Origin: Nitrospirota bacterium | GTDB taxonomy: Bacteria > Nitrospirota > RBG-16-64-22 > JACRHK01 | DNA length: 11,832 nt | Direction: 5' to 3' | NCBI GenBank assembly: GCA_016217625.1 | Contig: JACRHK010000119.1 | Span: forward strand, 1 to 11,832 | Shown here: in pieces, positions 1 through 6,975 of the stretch | Numbering within the stretch: the first letter of the stretch is position 1 | Layout: every line of letters begins with the position of its first letter | Position numbers and translations under genes: made by a program | The notes under the pieces: generated by a model | Told to the model about the DNA's origin: nothing | Databases searched by the model: none | What the model saw: only the letters and a program-made list of their open reading frames with translations

Positions 1-476
1 ACGGCGATCGCGTAGTCCCCCTCGACCTCCCGCAGCGCGAACCGGACCGCCTCGGGCAGGCGGTGCCCCTGGCGGACCTGCCGGGCAATCAGGTGACAGA
101 TGACCTCCGTGTCGGTCTCCGAGGCGAAGGTCTCCCCGGCCTCCACGAGCGCGCGTTTGAGGGCCCGGTAGTTCTCGATGATCCCGTTGTGGACCACGGC
201 GACCCCGCCCGCCCGGTGGGGATGGGCATTCTCCTCGGAGGGAGCGCCGTGCGTGGCCCAACGGACGTGGCCGATCCCGATCTGCCCGCCTCCTCGTGCC
301 CCAACGACCGCCTCCAGGTTCCGGAGCTTCCCGACGGCCCGGCGAATCACGGTCTTCCCCTCCTGGAAGAACGCGACCCCCGCCGAGTCGTATCCCCGGT
401 ACTCCAGGCGCCGCAGCCCCTCAATCAGGACGGGCAAGGCGTCCTGCTTGCCGATGTATCCGATGATGCCGCACAT
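1..476 (-). CDS. glmS: Glutamine--fructose-6-phosphate aminotransferase (isomerizing), 5' part only
   Basis: GlmS makes glucosamine-6-phosphate from fructose-6-phosphate and glutamine in the cytoplasm, the first committed step to UDP-GlcNAc. Only the first 158 codons are present; the gene runs off the left edge. The start is the ATG at 476-474. It gives MCGIIGYIGK, so Cys2 becomes the N-terminal nucleophile after Met removal, as in class II glutamine amidotransferases. Further glutaminase-domain marks are LEYRGYDSAG (residues 24-33), HVRWATHGAPS (70-80), HNGIIENY (96-103) and TDTEVI (121-126). The sugar-isomerase (SIS) domains lie outside the window. A GAGG sequence about 9 nt upstream could serve as ribosome binding site. 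The gene follows glmU on the same strand across a 118-bp repeat-filled spacer, which fits a shared amino-sugar pathway. Identification is firm. Confidence 0.97.
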   Translation of the reverse strand, partial: MCGIIGYIGKQDALPVLIEGLRRLEYRGYDSAGVAFFQEGKTVIRRAVGKLRNLEAVVGARGGGQIGIGHVRWATHGAPSEENAHPHRAGGVAVVHNGIIENYRALKRALVEAGETFASETDTEVICHLIARQVRQGHRLPEAVRFALREVEGDYAIA

Positions 477-488
477 GTCTTAAACCTC

Positions 489-580
489 GTCACACGTTCC
501 ACGCTGCACGTTGCACGTTAAGATCCCAAGCGTGCGGCGTGAAACGTGCGACGTGCAACGCGGATCGTGCAACGTGTGAC
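489..580. repeat. Inverted pair of degenerate heptamer arrays between glmU and glmS
   Basis: The glmU-glmS spacer is almost entirely degenerate 7-bp units. The left part reads CACGTTC, CACGCTG, CACGTTG, CACGTTA. The right part carries the inverse type, such as AAACGTG, CGACGTG, CAACGCG and CAACGTG. The outermost 10 bases of each arm are exact inverses (GTCACACGTT at 489-498 and AACGTGTGAC at 571-580), so a glmU-glmS transcript could fold this spacer into a long imperfect hairpin. No gene was recognised inside and there is no U-tract, so a terminator is not supported. The unit resembles short tandem heptanucleotide repeats described from other bacteria, such as the cyanobacterial STRR sequences; that comparison is by type, not by homology. 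Confidence 0.8.
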
Positions 581-594
581 GCGCGACGCCTTTC

Positions 595-2358
595 TCATTT
601 CCTCTCCGTCCCCCCGCCCAACAGATCTTGGATCTCCTGCAGCCACTGGTCCGTCATCGGGCCCTTCTTTTCCTTGCGGAGCCACTGCAGGAAGCGGGTC
701 TCGTCCAGGACCCGGCGGAGAAGGTCCGGCACGGCCAGGTTCTGATAGACGCCGGAGAGCCGGCGCGTGAACTCGATGAACTCCTCCACCTTCTTCCGCT
801 CGGGATCGGCCAGGGTCTTTTCCAACAGCGCGCCCAACTGCTGAAAGAAGGCGGCCTCATAGCTCTTGGCCAGGCGCTCAAACCGTTCCACCAGCGTGAG
901 GCTCAGGAGCGCGTCGAACTCCATCGGCACCCGGCGATCGGCCGAGCGATCCTCCTTCTCCTTCCCTCGGGGGTCTTTTCGCTCGCCCCCCCGCCGGCGC
1001 GCCCACCCCGGCTTGTTGACCTGGGGCGCACGGCTGATCGCCAGGGCCTCGGCCGGCACGTCCTCCACGATCGTCGATCCGGCGGCGATGAGCGCCCCTT
1101 TCCCGACGCGGACGGGGGCGATAAACTGCGTGTCGCTCCCCACGAAGACCTCGTCCTCGATCACCGTCCGGTGCTTCTCCTTCCCGTCGAAGTTGCAGGT
1201 GATCGTCCCGGCGCCGATGTTGATCCCCTTCCCCAGGACGGCATCGCCCAGGTAGCTCAGGTGGGAGGCCTGGGTCCCGTCGCCGATGGTGCTCTGTTTG
1301 ACCTCCACGAAGTTGCCGATCCGCACGCCTTCGCCCAGGACCGTGCCCGGGCGGAGGTGGGCGAAGGGTCCCACCGTGGATCCGTCCCCCACACGGCTGC
1401 CGGTCAAGACGGAGGCTTCCTTGATCACGACGCCGCGGCCGAGGGCGCTGTTCTGGATCCGGCAGTAGGGGTAGATGGCGCACTCCTCGCCGATCTCCGT
1501 CTTCCCTTCGAGGAACGTGTAGGGGTAGAGGATCGAGTCCTGCCCCACGCGCACGGTGCCGTCCACGAACGTCGTCTCCGGGCTCAGGACGGTCACCCCC
1601 TCCAGCATCAGGCGCTCCACGATCCGTCTCCGGAGCATCTGCTCCGCCCGGGCCATGTCGATCCGGGTGTTGATCCCCAGGACCTCTTCGGGCGCTGCCG
1701 CCGGGACGGTCTCCACTTTCCAGCCCTTCCGCGCGGCCATGCCCACCATGTCGGGGAGGTAATACTCCTTCTGGGCGTTGTCGGGGACAATCTCCTCCAG
1801 GGCATCGTAGAGGTAGCGGGGCTCCACGCAGTAGACGCCGACGTTGACCTCAGTGATCTTCCGCTCATCCGCCGAGGCGTCCCGTTCCTCGACCACCCGC
1901 AGGACCTTCCCCTCGGCGTCGCGGATCACCCGCCCGTATCCCTTGGGCTGGGGCAGCAAGGATGTCAGGAGGCTGACGGCCGCCCCCGCCTCGCGATGGG
2001 CCTTCACCAGCCGCCCCACCGTCGCCGCGGTCAGCAGGGGCGAATCGCCGTTGACAATGACAATCGTTCCCCGGAACCTCCCCAACAGGGGACGTGTCTG
2101 GAGCACGGCATGGGCGGTTCCCCGCTGCTCCCGCTGCAGGACGATCTCTACCTTTTGTCCGGCCAGGGCCTCGCGGACGGCTTCCGCTTCGTGCCCGATG
2201 ACGACCGCCACGCGGACAGCGCCGATCTTCCGCGCTACTTCCAAAATGTGGAAGAGCATCGGCTGTCCGGCCAGGGGGTGCAGGACCTTCACCCGGCGGG
2301 AGCGCATCCGCGTCCCTTGCCCCGCCGCCAGAATCACCGTGGCCAGCCGCTGCGTCAC
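595..2358 (-). CDS. glmU: Bifunctional GlmU (UDP-GlcNAc pyrophosphorylase / GlcN-1-P acetyltransferase) with a C-terminal extension
   Basis: GlmU acetylates glucosamine-1-phosphate and couples the product to UTP, giving UDP-GlcNAc in the cytoplasm. Residues 1-230 are the uridyltransferase: LAAGQGTRMRS (10-20), VLHPLAGQPM (25-34), NGDSPLL with metal-site Asp105, and EVLGINTR with Asn230. Residues 253-440 are the left-handed beta-helix acetyltransferase. Arg336, Lys354, His366 (the catalytic base, in ASHLSYLGDA) and Lys395 match E. coli R333, K351, H363 and K392. The protein is 587 residues against about 450 usually. A highly charged linker (about 454-477) and a helical region (about 478-587) follow the normal end, with no stop between. 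The start is the GTG at 2358, preceded by AAGGGG at 4 nt spacing and 9 bp after the DUF502 stop, so the two are probably co-transcribed. Confidence 0.96.
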   Translation of the reverse strand: MTQRLATVILAAGQGTRMRSRRVKVLHPLAGQPMLFHILEVARKIGAVRVAVVIGHEAEAVREALAGQKVEIVLQREQRGTAHAVLQTRPLLGRFRGTIVIVNGDSPLLTAATVGRLVKAHREAGAAVSLLTSLLPQPKGYGRVIRDAEGKVLRVVEERDASADERKITEVNVGVYCVEPRYLYDALEEIVPDNAQKEYYLPDMVGMAARKGWKVETVPAAAPEEVLGINTRIDMARAEQMLRRRIVERLMLEGVTVLSPETTFVDGTVRVGQDSILYPYTFLEGKTEIGEECAIYPYCRIQNSALGRGVVIKEASVLTGSRVGDGSTVGPFAHLRPGTVLGEGVRIGNFVEVKQSTIGDGTQASHLSYLGDAVLGKGINIGAGTITCNFDGKEKHRTVIEDEVFVGSDTQFIAPVRVGKGALIAAGSTIVEDVPAEALAISRAPQVNKPGWARRRGGERKDPRGKEKEDRSADRRVPMEFDALLSLTLVERFERLAKSYEAAFFQQLGALLEKTLADPERKKVEEFIEFTRRLSGVYQNLAVPDLLRRVLDETRFLQWLRKEKKGPMTDQWLQEIQDLLGGGTERK

Positions 2359-2367
2359 ACGCGCCCC

Positions 2368-3012
2368 TTACGACTTCAGCACTTCGACGCCCGGGGGAGG
2401 GACGACCGCCCGCCGCTGGAGCACCGGAGGGGTGGCCGTGCCGCCGGAGAGGATCAGGCGGATCCCCTCCTCGATGGAAAGGCCGGTGTCGGCCACCTCC
2501 TCGGCCCGGAACAGGACGACTTCCCCCAGGTAGAGGTTGTTCGTAGGGATGTAGACGGCGTGGAACCGCTCCTCCATCCCTTCTTCCTGCCGCAGCAGGC
2601 ACTCGTCCGTGAGGAACCCGAAGGAAAACGACCCCGCCCGCGGATACTCCACCATCACGAACCGCTTGAACGACCCCTGTTGGGCCGGGTTGAAGGCGTT
2701 CACCAGTTGTTTGACCGCCGAATAGATGTTCCGGAAGATCGGAATCCGGAGCAGCAACCGCTCCCCGAATCGAATGATCCGCTGGCCGATGGCGTTCGTC
2801 GCGATGATCCCGACGAGGAAGACCAGGAGCAGCGTGGCGAGGAACCCCAGGCCCGGGATCGATTTCCCCAGCAATTCGTCCAGGGCCGGCCGCATCAGAC
2901 CGTCCATGAACCGGAAAAGCCCCACGACGGCAAACAGCGTGATGACCACGGGGACCGTGATGAAGAGGCCCGTGACGAAGTTCGTCTTAAACGTCCGTTT
3001 GATGGCTTCCAT
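2368..3012 (-). CDS. DUF502 family integral membrane protein
   Basis: This is a 214-residue inner-membrane protein of the DUF502 family, whose function is not established. Two hydrophobic segments are visible at about 12-34 and 53-74. They are followed by the family-typical PIFRNIYSAVKQ (91-102), and a soluble C-terminal half with FVMVEYPRAGSFSFGFLT (118-135) and IEEGIRLILSGG (180-191). The usual PTxPNPTSG-like stretch reads YIPTNNLYLGE here, a divergence judged from memory of the family. The ATG at 3012 has a strong AAGGAG five bases upstream, which fixes the start. It is first in a minus-strand run with glmU and glmS and starts just after a structured leader. The context suggests a link with envelope synthesis but does not prove one. 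Confidence 0.9.
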   Translation of the reverse strand: MEAIKRTFKTNFVTGLFITVPVVITLFAVVGLFRFMDGLMRPALDELLGKSIPGLGFLATLLLVFLVGIIATNAIGQRIIRFGERLLLRIPIFRNIYSAVKQLVNAFNPAQQGSFKRFVMVEYPRAGSFSFGFLTDECLLRQEEGMEERFHAVYIPTNNLYLGEVVLFRAEEVADTGLSIEEGIRLILSGGTATPPVLQRRAVVPPPGVEVLKS

Positions 3013-3025
3013 GGAAACTCCTTGC

Positions 3026-3187
3026 GTTCACCCCGTTGCTCCCAGGAAGCCCCCGCCTTCAGACCGGAGAGGGATGGAACATTTAAGAAGAGCTTCCTGG
3101 GAAAAAGCCCCGCCATTCATGGCGGGCCGATGTACTTCGGCCCGCTCCGTATCCCCAGGCATCGGAGCGGGGAGTCACGGGGTGAAC
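3026..3187 (-). promoter_or_regulatory. Highly structured leader of the DUF502-glmU-glmS operon (or a MITE-like palindromic element)
   Basis: This is most of the 315-base gap between the divergent genes and no gene is recognised in it. Its ends are exact 11-bp inverses, GTTCACCCCGT at 3026-3036 and ACGGGGTGAAC at 3177-3187, extending imperfectly to about 18 bp. Nested inside are an 11-bp inverted repeat (3040-3050 with 3092-3102) and three overlapping hairpins: 3141-3171 (9-bp arms), 3122-3145 (9-bp arms) and 3109-3126 (7-8-bp arms). Read on the minus strand, the outer stem would close at the predicted transcript start and four bases before the AAGGAG of the DUF502 gene. Two readings are open: a 5' regulatory RNA with attenuator and start-site control, or a small palindromic mobile element inserted next to a promoter. 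No target-site duplication was seen at the ends. A 44-codon frame at 3162-3028 has no ribosome binding site. Confidence 0.5.
3102..3126 (-). terminator. Candidate intrinsic terminator/attenuator upstream of the DUF502 gene
   Basis: On the minus strand a perfect stem CCCGCCA-TGAA-TGGCGGG is followed after two bases by five T residues. It lies 90 bases before the DUF502 start and there is no minus-strand gene upstream of it. It would therefore act inside the operon leader rather than at a gene end. The T-tract is short, and strength cannot be judged by eye. Confidence 0.4.
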
Positions 3188-3222
3188 AGTAAAATCTTAC
3201 CGGGTTCACCCCTGATTTGCAA
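3179..3222 (-). promoter_or_regulatory. Candidate minus-strand promoter framed by a 9-bp inverted repeat
   Basis: Reading leftward, TTGCAA (3222-3217) is separated by 17 bases from TAAGAT (3199-3194); each matches the sigma-70 consensus at 4 of 6 positions. Transcription would begin near 3190-3187. A perfect inverted repeat, GGGGTGAAC (3179-3187) and GTTCACCCC (3204-3212), is centred within about one base of the -10 element, the geometry of a repressor operator. A third copy of GTTCACCCC lies at 3026-3034. The promoter call is weak taken alone; its placement relative to the leader and operon supports it. Confidence 0.4.
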
Positions 3223-3276
3223 GTCCTTTGTCTCCGTATCTCCGCGGTGCGGCAAGCGAATACGGCGCCGGCGGAC

Positions 3277-3314
3277 ATTTTTTTTCTTGAATCGGAGGAA
3301 AAAGCGTGTAAAAT
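3277..3314 (+). promoter_or_regulatory. Candidate promoter of the pnt operon
   Basis: TTGAAT (3287-3292) and TAAAAT (3309-3314, 5 of 6 matches to TATAAT) are separated by 16 bases. A T-rich run at 3278-3286 sits directly upstream, where an UP element would be. The -10 ends only 13 bases before the pntAA ATG, so the transcript would have a 5' leader of about 5-8 bases, in effect leaderless. No Shine-Dalgarno sequence stands at a usable distance. Confidence 0.5.
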
Positions 3315-3327
3315 CATCCCTGCCCAA

Positions 3328-4455
3328 ATGCAGATCGCCGTTCCCAAAGAGATCGAAGCCCAAGAGCGCCGCGTGGCGTTGGTGCCGAGCGTCGTCGACC
3401 GCCTGGTTAAGATGGGCGTGGAGGTGCTGGTGCAGGAAGGCGCCGGCGCGGGGGCGTTCATCCCGGACGCGGAGTTCGCGGGCGCCCGTCTGGTGGGGAG
3501 CGCCGCGGATCTCTACCGCGACGCGGACGTGGTCCTGAAGGTCCAGCCGCCCAACGAGGCGGAGATCGCCCTGATGAAGGAAGGGGCGGTGGTCATCGGT
3601 TTTCTGATGCCGCACCGCTATCCGGAGCGGGTGGCCCGCCTGCGCGACAGGCGGATCACCAGCTTCGCCATGGAGCTGGTCCCGCGGATTTCCCGCGCGC
3701 AGTCCATGGACGCCCTCTCCTCGCAGGCCTCGGTGGCCGGGTACAAGGCCGCCCTGATGGCCGCCGGCCTGACCGGCCGCTTCCTCCCCATGCTGACCAC
3801 GCCGGCGGGCACCATCCGCCCCGCGAAGGTCCTGATCATCGGCGCCGGCGTCGCGGGCCTGCAGGCCATCGCCACGGCCAAGCGCCTGGGGGGCATGGTG
3901 GAGGCTTATGACGTGCGCGCCGCGACGAAAGAGCAGGTGCAGTCATTGGGGGCGAAGTTCGTCGAGATGGACGTGAAGGCCGAAGGGGCGGGGGGGTACG
4001 CCCGCGAGCTGACCGAAGAAGAGAAGCAGCGGCAGAAGGAGGTTCTGGCCCGGCACGTGACCGCGGCGGATGTCGTGATCACCACGGCCGCCGTGCCGGG
4101 CCGCCCCTCACCGCGCATCATCACCAAGGCGATGGTGGAGGGGATGAAGTCCGGGGCCGTGATCCTCGACCTCGCCGCCGAAGGCGGGGGCAACTGCGAG
4201 CTGACCCGTCCGGGCGAGGAGATCGTCCACCGCGGCGTCATCATCTACGGCCCCCTCAACGTCCCCAGCATGCTCCCCGTCCATGCCAGCGAGATGTACG
4301 CGAGGAACCTGCTCAACTTCCTCGCCCCCCACATCAAGGACGGCGCGCTGACCCTCGACTGGAACGACCAGGTCCTGGCGGAGAGCGTCCTCACCCACCA
4401 GGGAGAAGTCAAACACGCGCCCACCTGCAAGCTGCTGGAGGGGATGTCATCATGA
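3328..4455 (+). CDS. pntAA: NAD(P) transhydrogenase subunit alpha part 1 (dI, NAD(H)-binding)
   Basis: This peripheral cytoplasmic dI component of proton-translocating transhydrogenase binds NAD(H) and exchanges hydride with NADP(H) held by PntB. The 375-residue protein has the alanine-dehydrogenase/PntA fold: PKEIEAQERRVALVP (6-20), then SRAQSMDALSSQASVAGYKA (122-141). Within and just before that stretch, Arg120, Gln125 and Asp128 correspond to the conserved RQD loop. The Rossmann motif VLIIGAGVAGLQA is at 168-180, with Asp195 after the second strand. The protein ends after dI, so this is the split form found in Rhodospirillum rubrum rather than the fused E. coli PntA. It resembles alanine dehydrogenase, but the following genes settle the call. 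The ATG at 3328 is chosen because it begins the conserved MQIAVPKE. No Shine-Dalgarno sequence is near it. It overlaps pntAB by ATGA. Confidence 0.96.
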   Translation: MQIAVPKEIEAQERRVALVPSVVDRLVKMGVEVLVQEGAGAGAFIPDAEFAGARLVGSAADLYRDADVVLKVQPPNEAEIALMKEGAVVIGFLMPHRYPERVARLRDRRITSFAMELVPRISRAQSMDALSSQASVAGYKAALMAAGLTGRFLPMLTTPAGTIRPAKVLIIGAGVAGLQAIATAKRLGGMVEAYDVRAATKEQVQSLGAKFVEMDVKAEGAGGYARELTEEEKQRQKEVLARHVTAADVVITTAAVPGRPSPRIITKAMVEGMKSGAVILDLAAEGGGNCELTRPGEEIVHRGVIIYGPLNVPSMLPVHASEMYARNLLNFLAPHIKDGALTLDWNDQVLAESVLTHQGEVKHAPTCKLLEGMSS

Positions 4456-4740
4456 TTGAAGGGATCATCGCGCTCTATATCTTCATGCTGGCGGCGTTCA
4501 CCGGCTACGAGGTCATCAGCCGCGTGCCGGTGCTCCTGCACACCCCGCTGATGTCGGGCACCAACTTCGTCCACGGCATCGTCCTCGTGGGCGCCATGGT
4601 CACGCTGGCCCACGCCGAGACTCTGCTGGAGCAGGCGATCGGCTTCTTCGGCGTCCTGCTCGGCGCCGGCAATGCGGTGGGCGGCTACGTGGTCACAAAG
4701 CGGATGCTGGAGATGTTCAAGAGCAGCAAGGAGACCAAGC

Positions 4741-4748
<8 letters not shown>
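4452..4748 (+). CDS. pntAB: NAD(P) transhydrogenase subunit alpha part 2 (dIIa membrane segment)
   Basis: This 98-residue membrane protein supplies the alpha-side helices of the proton channel domain dII. Three hydrophobic helices are visible at about 4-21, 38-55 and 62-83. Between the first two lies the family-typical TPLMSGTNFVHGIVLVG (31-47). The C-terminus is basic and short (KSSKETKRG). Its start codon overlaps the pntAA stop (ATGA), and its last 8 bases overlap the pntB start, so the three genes are translationally coupled. Length and position match the small middle gene of three-gene pnt operons. Confidence 0.95.
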
Positions 4749-6105
<1,357 letters not shown>

Positions 6106-6128
6106 TCCCCCGGGGGGAGCCCGCGTCG

Positions 6129-6213
6129 CTCGCGCAAGCGAGGTTCAGGTGAAGGCTCAGTTTCAGAAATACCGGAGCCTCAACCTCAGCCTCAACCTCA
6201 ACCTCAACCTCCC
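6129..6213. repeat. Intergenic CCTCAA hexamer array with a degenerate inverse arm
   Basis: The 141-base pntB-tmk spacer contains no recognisable gene. At 6178-6207 five hexamers run in tandem, four CCTCAA and one CCTCAG, followed by CCTCCC. To their left, 6140-6166 is built from inverse-type pieces such as GAGGTT, CAGGTG and AAGGCTCAG, so the whole could pair imperfectly. A short GNRA-capped hairpin, CTCGC-GCAA-GCGAG at 6129-6142, sits just after pntB. It has no following T-run, so it is not called a terminator. Confidence 0.75.
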
Positions 6214-6234
6214 CGCGCACCCCTTAGCGCGGGG
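6211..6234 (+). other. GC-rich hairpin just upstream of tmk
   Basis: CCCCGCGC (6211-6218) and GCGCGGGG (6227-6234) are exact inverses around an 8-base loop, ending 12 bases before the tmk ATG. There is no T-run after it. The GGGG of the right arm is among the few Shine-Dalgarno-like bases near the tmk start, so the stem could affect tmk translation, or act as a weak 3' structure for the pnt transcript. The fold is clear on paper; any role is inference. Confidence 0.4.
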
Positions 6235-6246
6235 CAACGGGATTCT

Positions 6247-6894
6247 ATGGGCGGTCTGTTTATCACCTTCGAGGGGGTGGAGGGTTCCGGCAAGACCACC
6301 CAACACCGCCTGCTGGCCGAGGCCCTCCAGCGGGCCGGCCGCGCCGTCATCGTCACGCGGGAGCCGGGAGGGACGGCCGCCGGCGAGGCGATCCGCAAGA
6401 TCCTCCTCACGCCCCACGACCCCGACCTCTCTTCCCGCGCGGAGCTCCTCCTGTACCTGGCTGCCCGAGCCCAGCATGTCACGGAGATCCTGCGTCCTGC
6501 CCTGGACCGGGGGGCCATCGTCCTCTGCGACCGGTTCACCGACGCGACGCTCGCCTACCAGGGGTCCGGACGCGGGCTGCCCCTGCCGGAGCTGGAACGG
6601 CTCTGCGCCTGGGCCGCCGACGGGTTGACCCCCCACCGCACGTTTCTCCTGGATCTCGACCCGGCCGTGGGGCTGCAGCGGGCGCAGACCCGCAATTCCC
6701 ATCTCGTCTCCGGGGAGATCCGCTTCGAGCTGGAGACGCTCCCCTTCCACCAGCGTGTCCGGGCCGGGTATCTGGATCTCGCCCACCGCGAGCCCGGTCG
6801 GATCCGGGTCCTGGACGCCGCTTGGCCGGTAGAGAAGCTTCAGGCAGTCATCTGGGAAGATGTCCAGGAGATCTTGGAGGGGAGTAGGGAGTAG
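6247..6894 (+). CDS. tmk: Thymidylate kinase (dTMP kinase)
   Basis: Tmk phosphorylates dTMP to dTDP with ATP in the cytoplasm for dTTP synthesis. The 215-residue protein has the P-loop FEGVEGSGKTTQ (8-19), the REPGGT motif (38-43) that binds the nucleotide monophosphate region, and the DRF motif with TDATLAYQGSGRG (95-110). Length is normal for bacterial Tmk. The LID segment (about 144-163) lacks the common RGxxDRxE pattern and reads as a somewhat degenerate version. The ATG at 6247 directly begins the conserved region; only weak purine sequence precedes it, and a hairpin lies just upstream. The last residues (EGSRE) and the TAG stop come from a GGGAGTA tandem repeat, so the C-terminal tail may be recent. 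It leads the tmk-holB-ricT-metG run. Confidence 0.96.
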   Translation: MGGLFITFEGVEGSGKTTQHRLLAEALQRAGRAVIVTREPGGTAAGEAIRKILLTPHDPDLSSRAELLLYLAARAQHVTEILRPALDRGAIVLCDRFTDATLAYQGSGRGLPLPELERLCAWAADGLTPHRTFLLDLDPAVGLQRAQTRNSHLVSGEIRFELETLPFHQRVRAGYLDLAHREPGRIRVLDAAWPVEKLQAVIWEDVQEILEGSRE

Positions 6895-6955
6895 AGGGGA
6901 AAAGCCCTTGATTACCTTTTGCTTGCTGCTTGCTTCTTACTCCATACTTTAGATA
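6880..6955. repeat. Heptamer arrays spanning the tmk end and the tmk-holB spacer
   Basis: Two GGGAGTA units (6880-6893) followed by GAGGGGA contain the last tmk codons and its stop. After about 20 bases, a second array in the same period reads GCTTGCT, GCTTGCT, TCTTACT, CCATACT (6921-6948). TTACTCC within it is nearly the inverse of GGAGTAG. The spacer holds no other recognisable signal. Confidence 0.7.
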
Positions 6956-6975
6956 TGCCACATGGAACGGATAAC

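Noticed and set aside
3028..3162. A 44-codon minus-strand frame through the leader hairpins, a possible leader peptide
   Set aside because: No ribosome binding site before its ATG and no run of regulatory codons; the open frame in GC-rich sequence is easily due to chance. It is kept in mind only as part of the attenuator question.
628..3192. An 854-codon open frame on the plus strand opposite glmU and the DUF502 gene
   Set aside because: It is a GC-rich antisense shadow: low-complexity Pro/Arg/His/Asp composition, no recognisable domain, and the opposite strand holds two clearly conserved genes.
3217..3327. A longer N-terminus of PntAA starting from the TTG at 3217
   Set aside because: The added 37 residues match nothing in the family, overlap the predicted promoters and lack a ribosome binding site; the conserved protein begins at 3328.
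6106..6142. Intrinsic terminator after pntB
   Set aside because: The CCCCGGGG palindrome and the GCAA-capped hairpin lack any T-run.
6178..6213. CRISPR-like repeat
   Set aside because: The CCTCAA units are 6 bp and directly adjacent, with no spacers.
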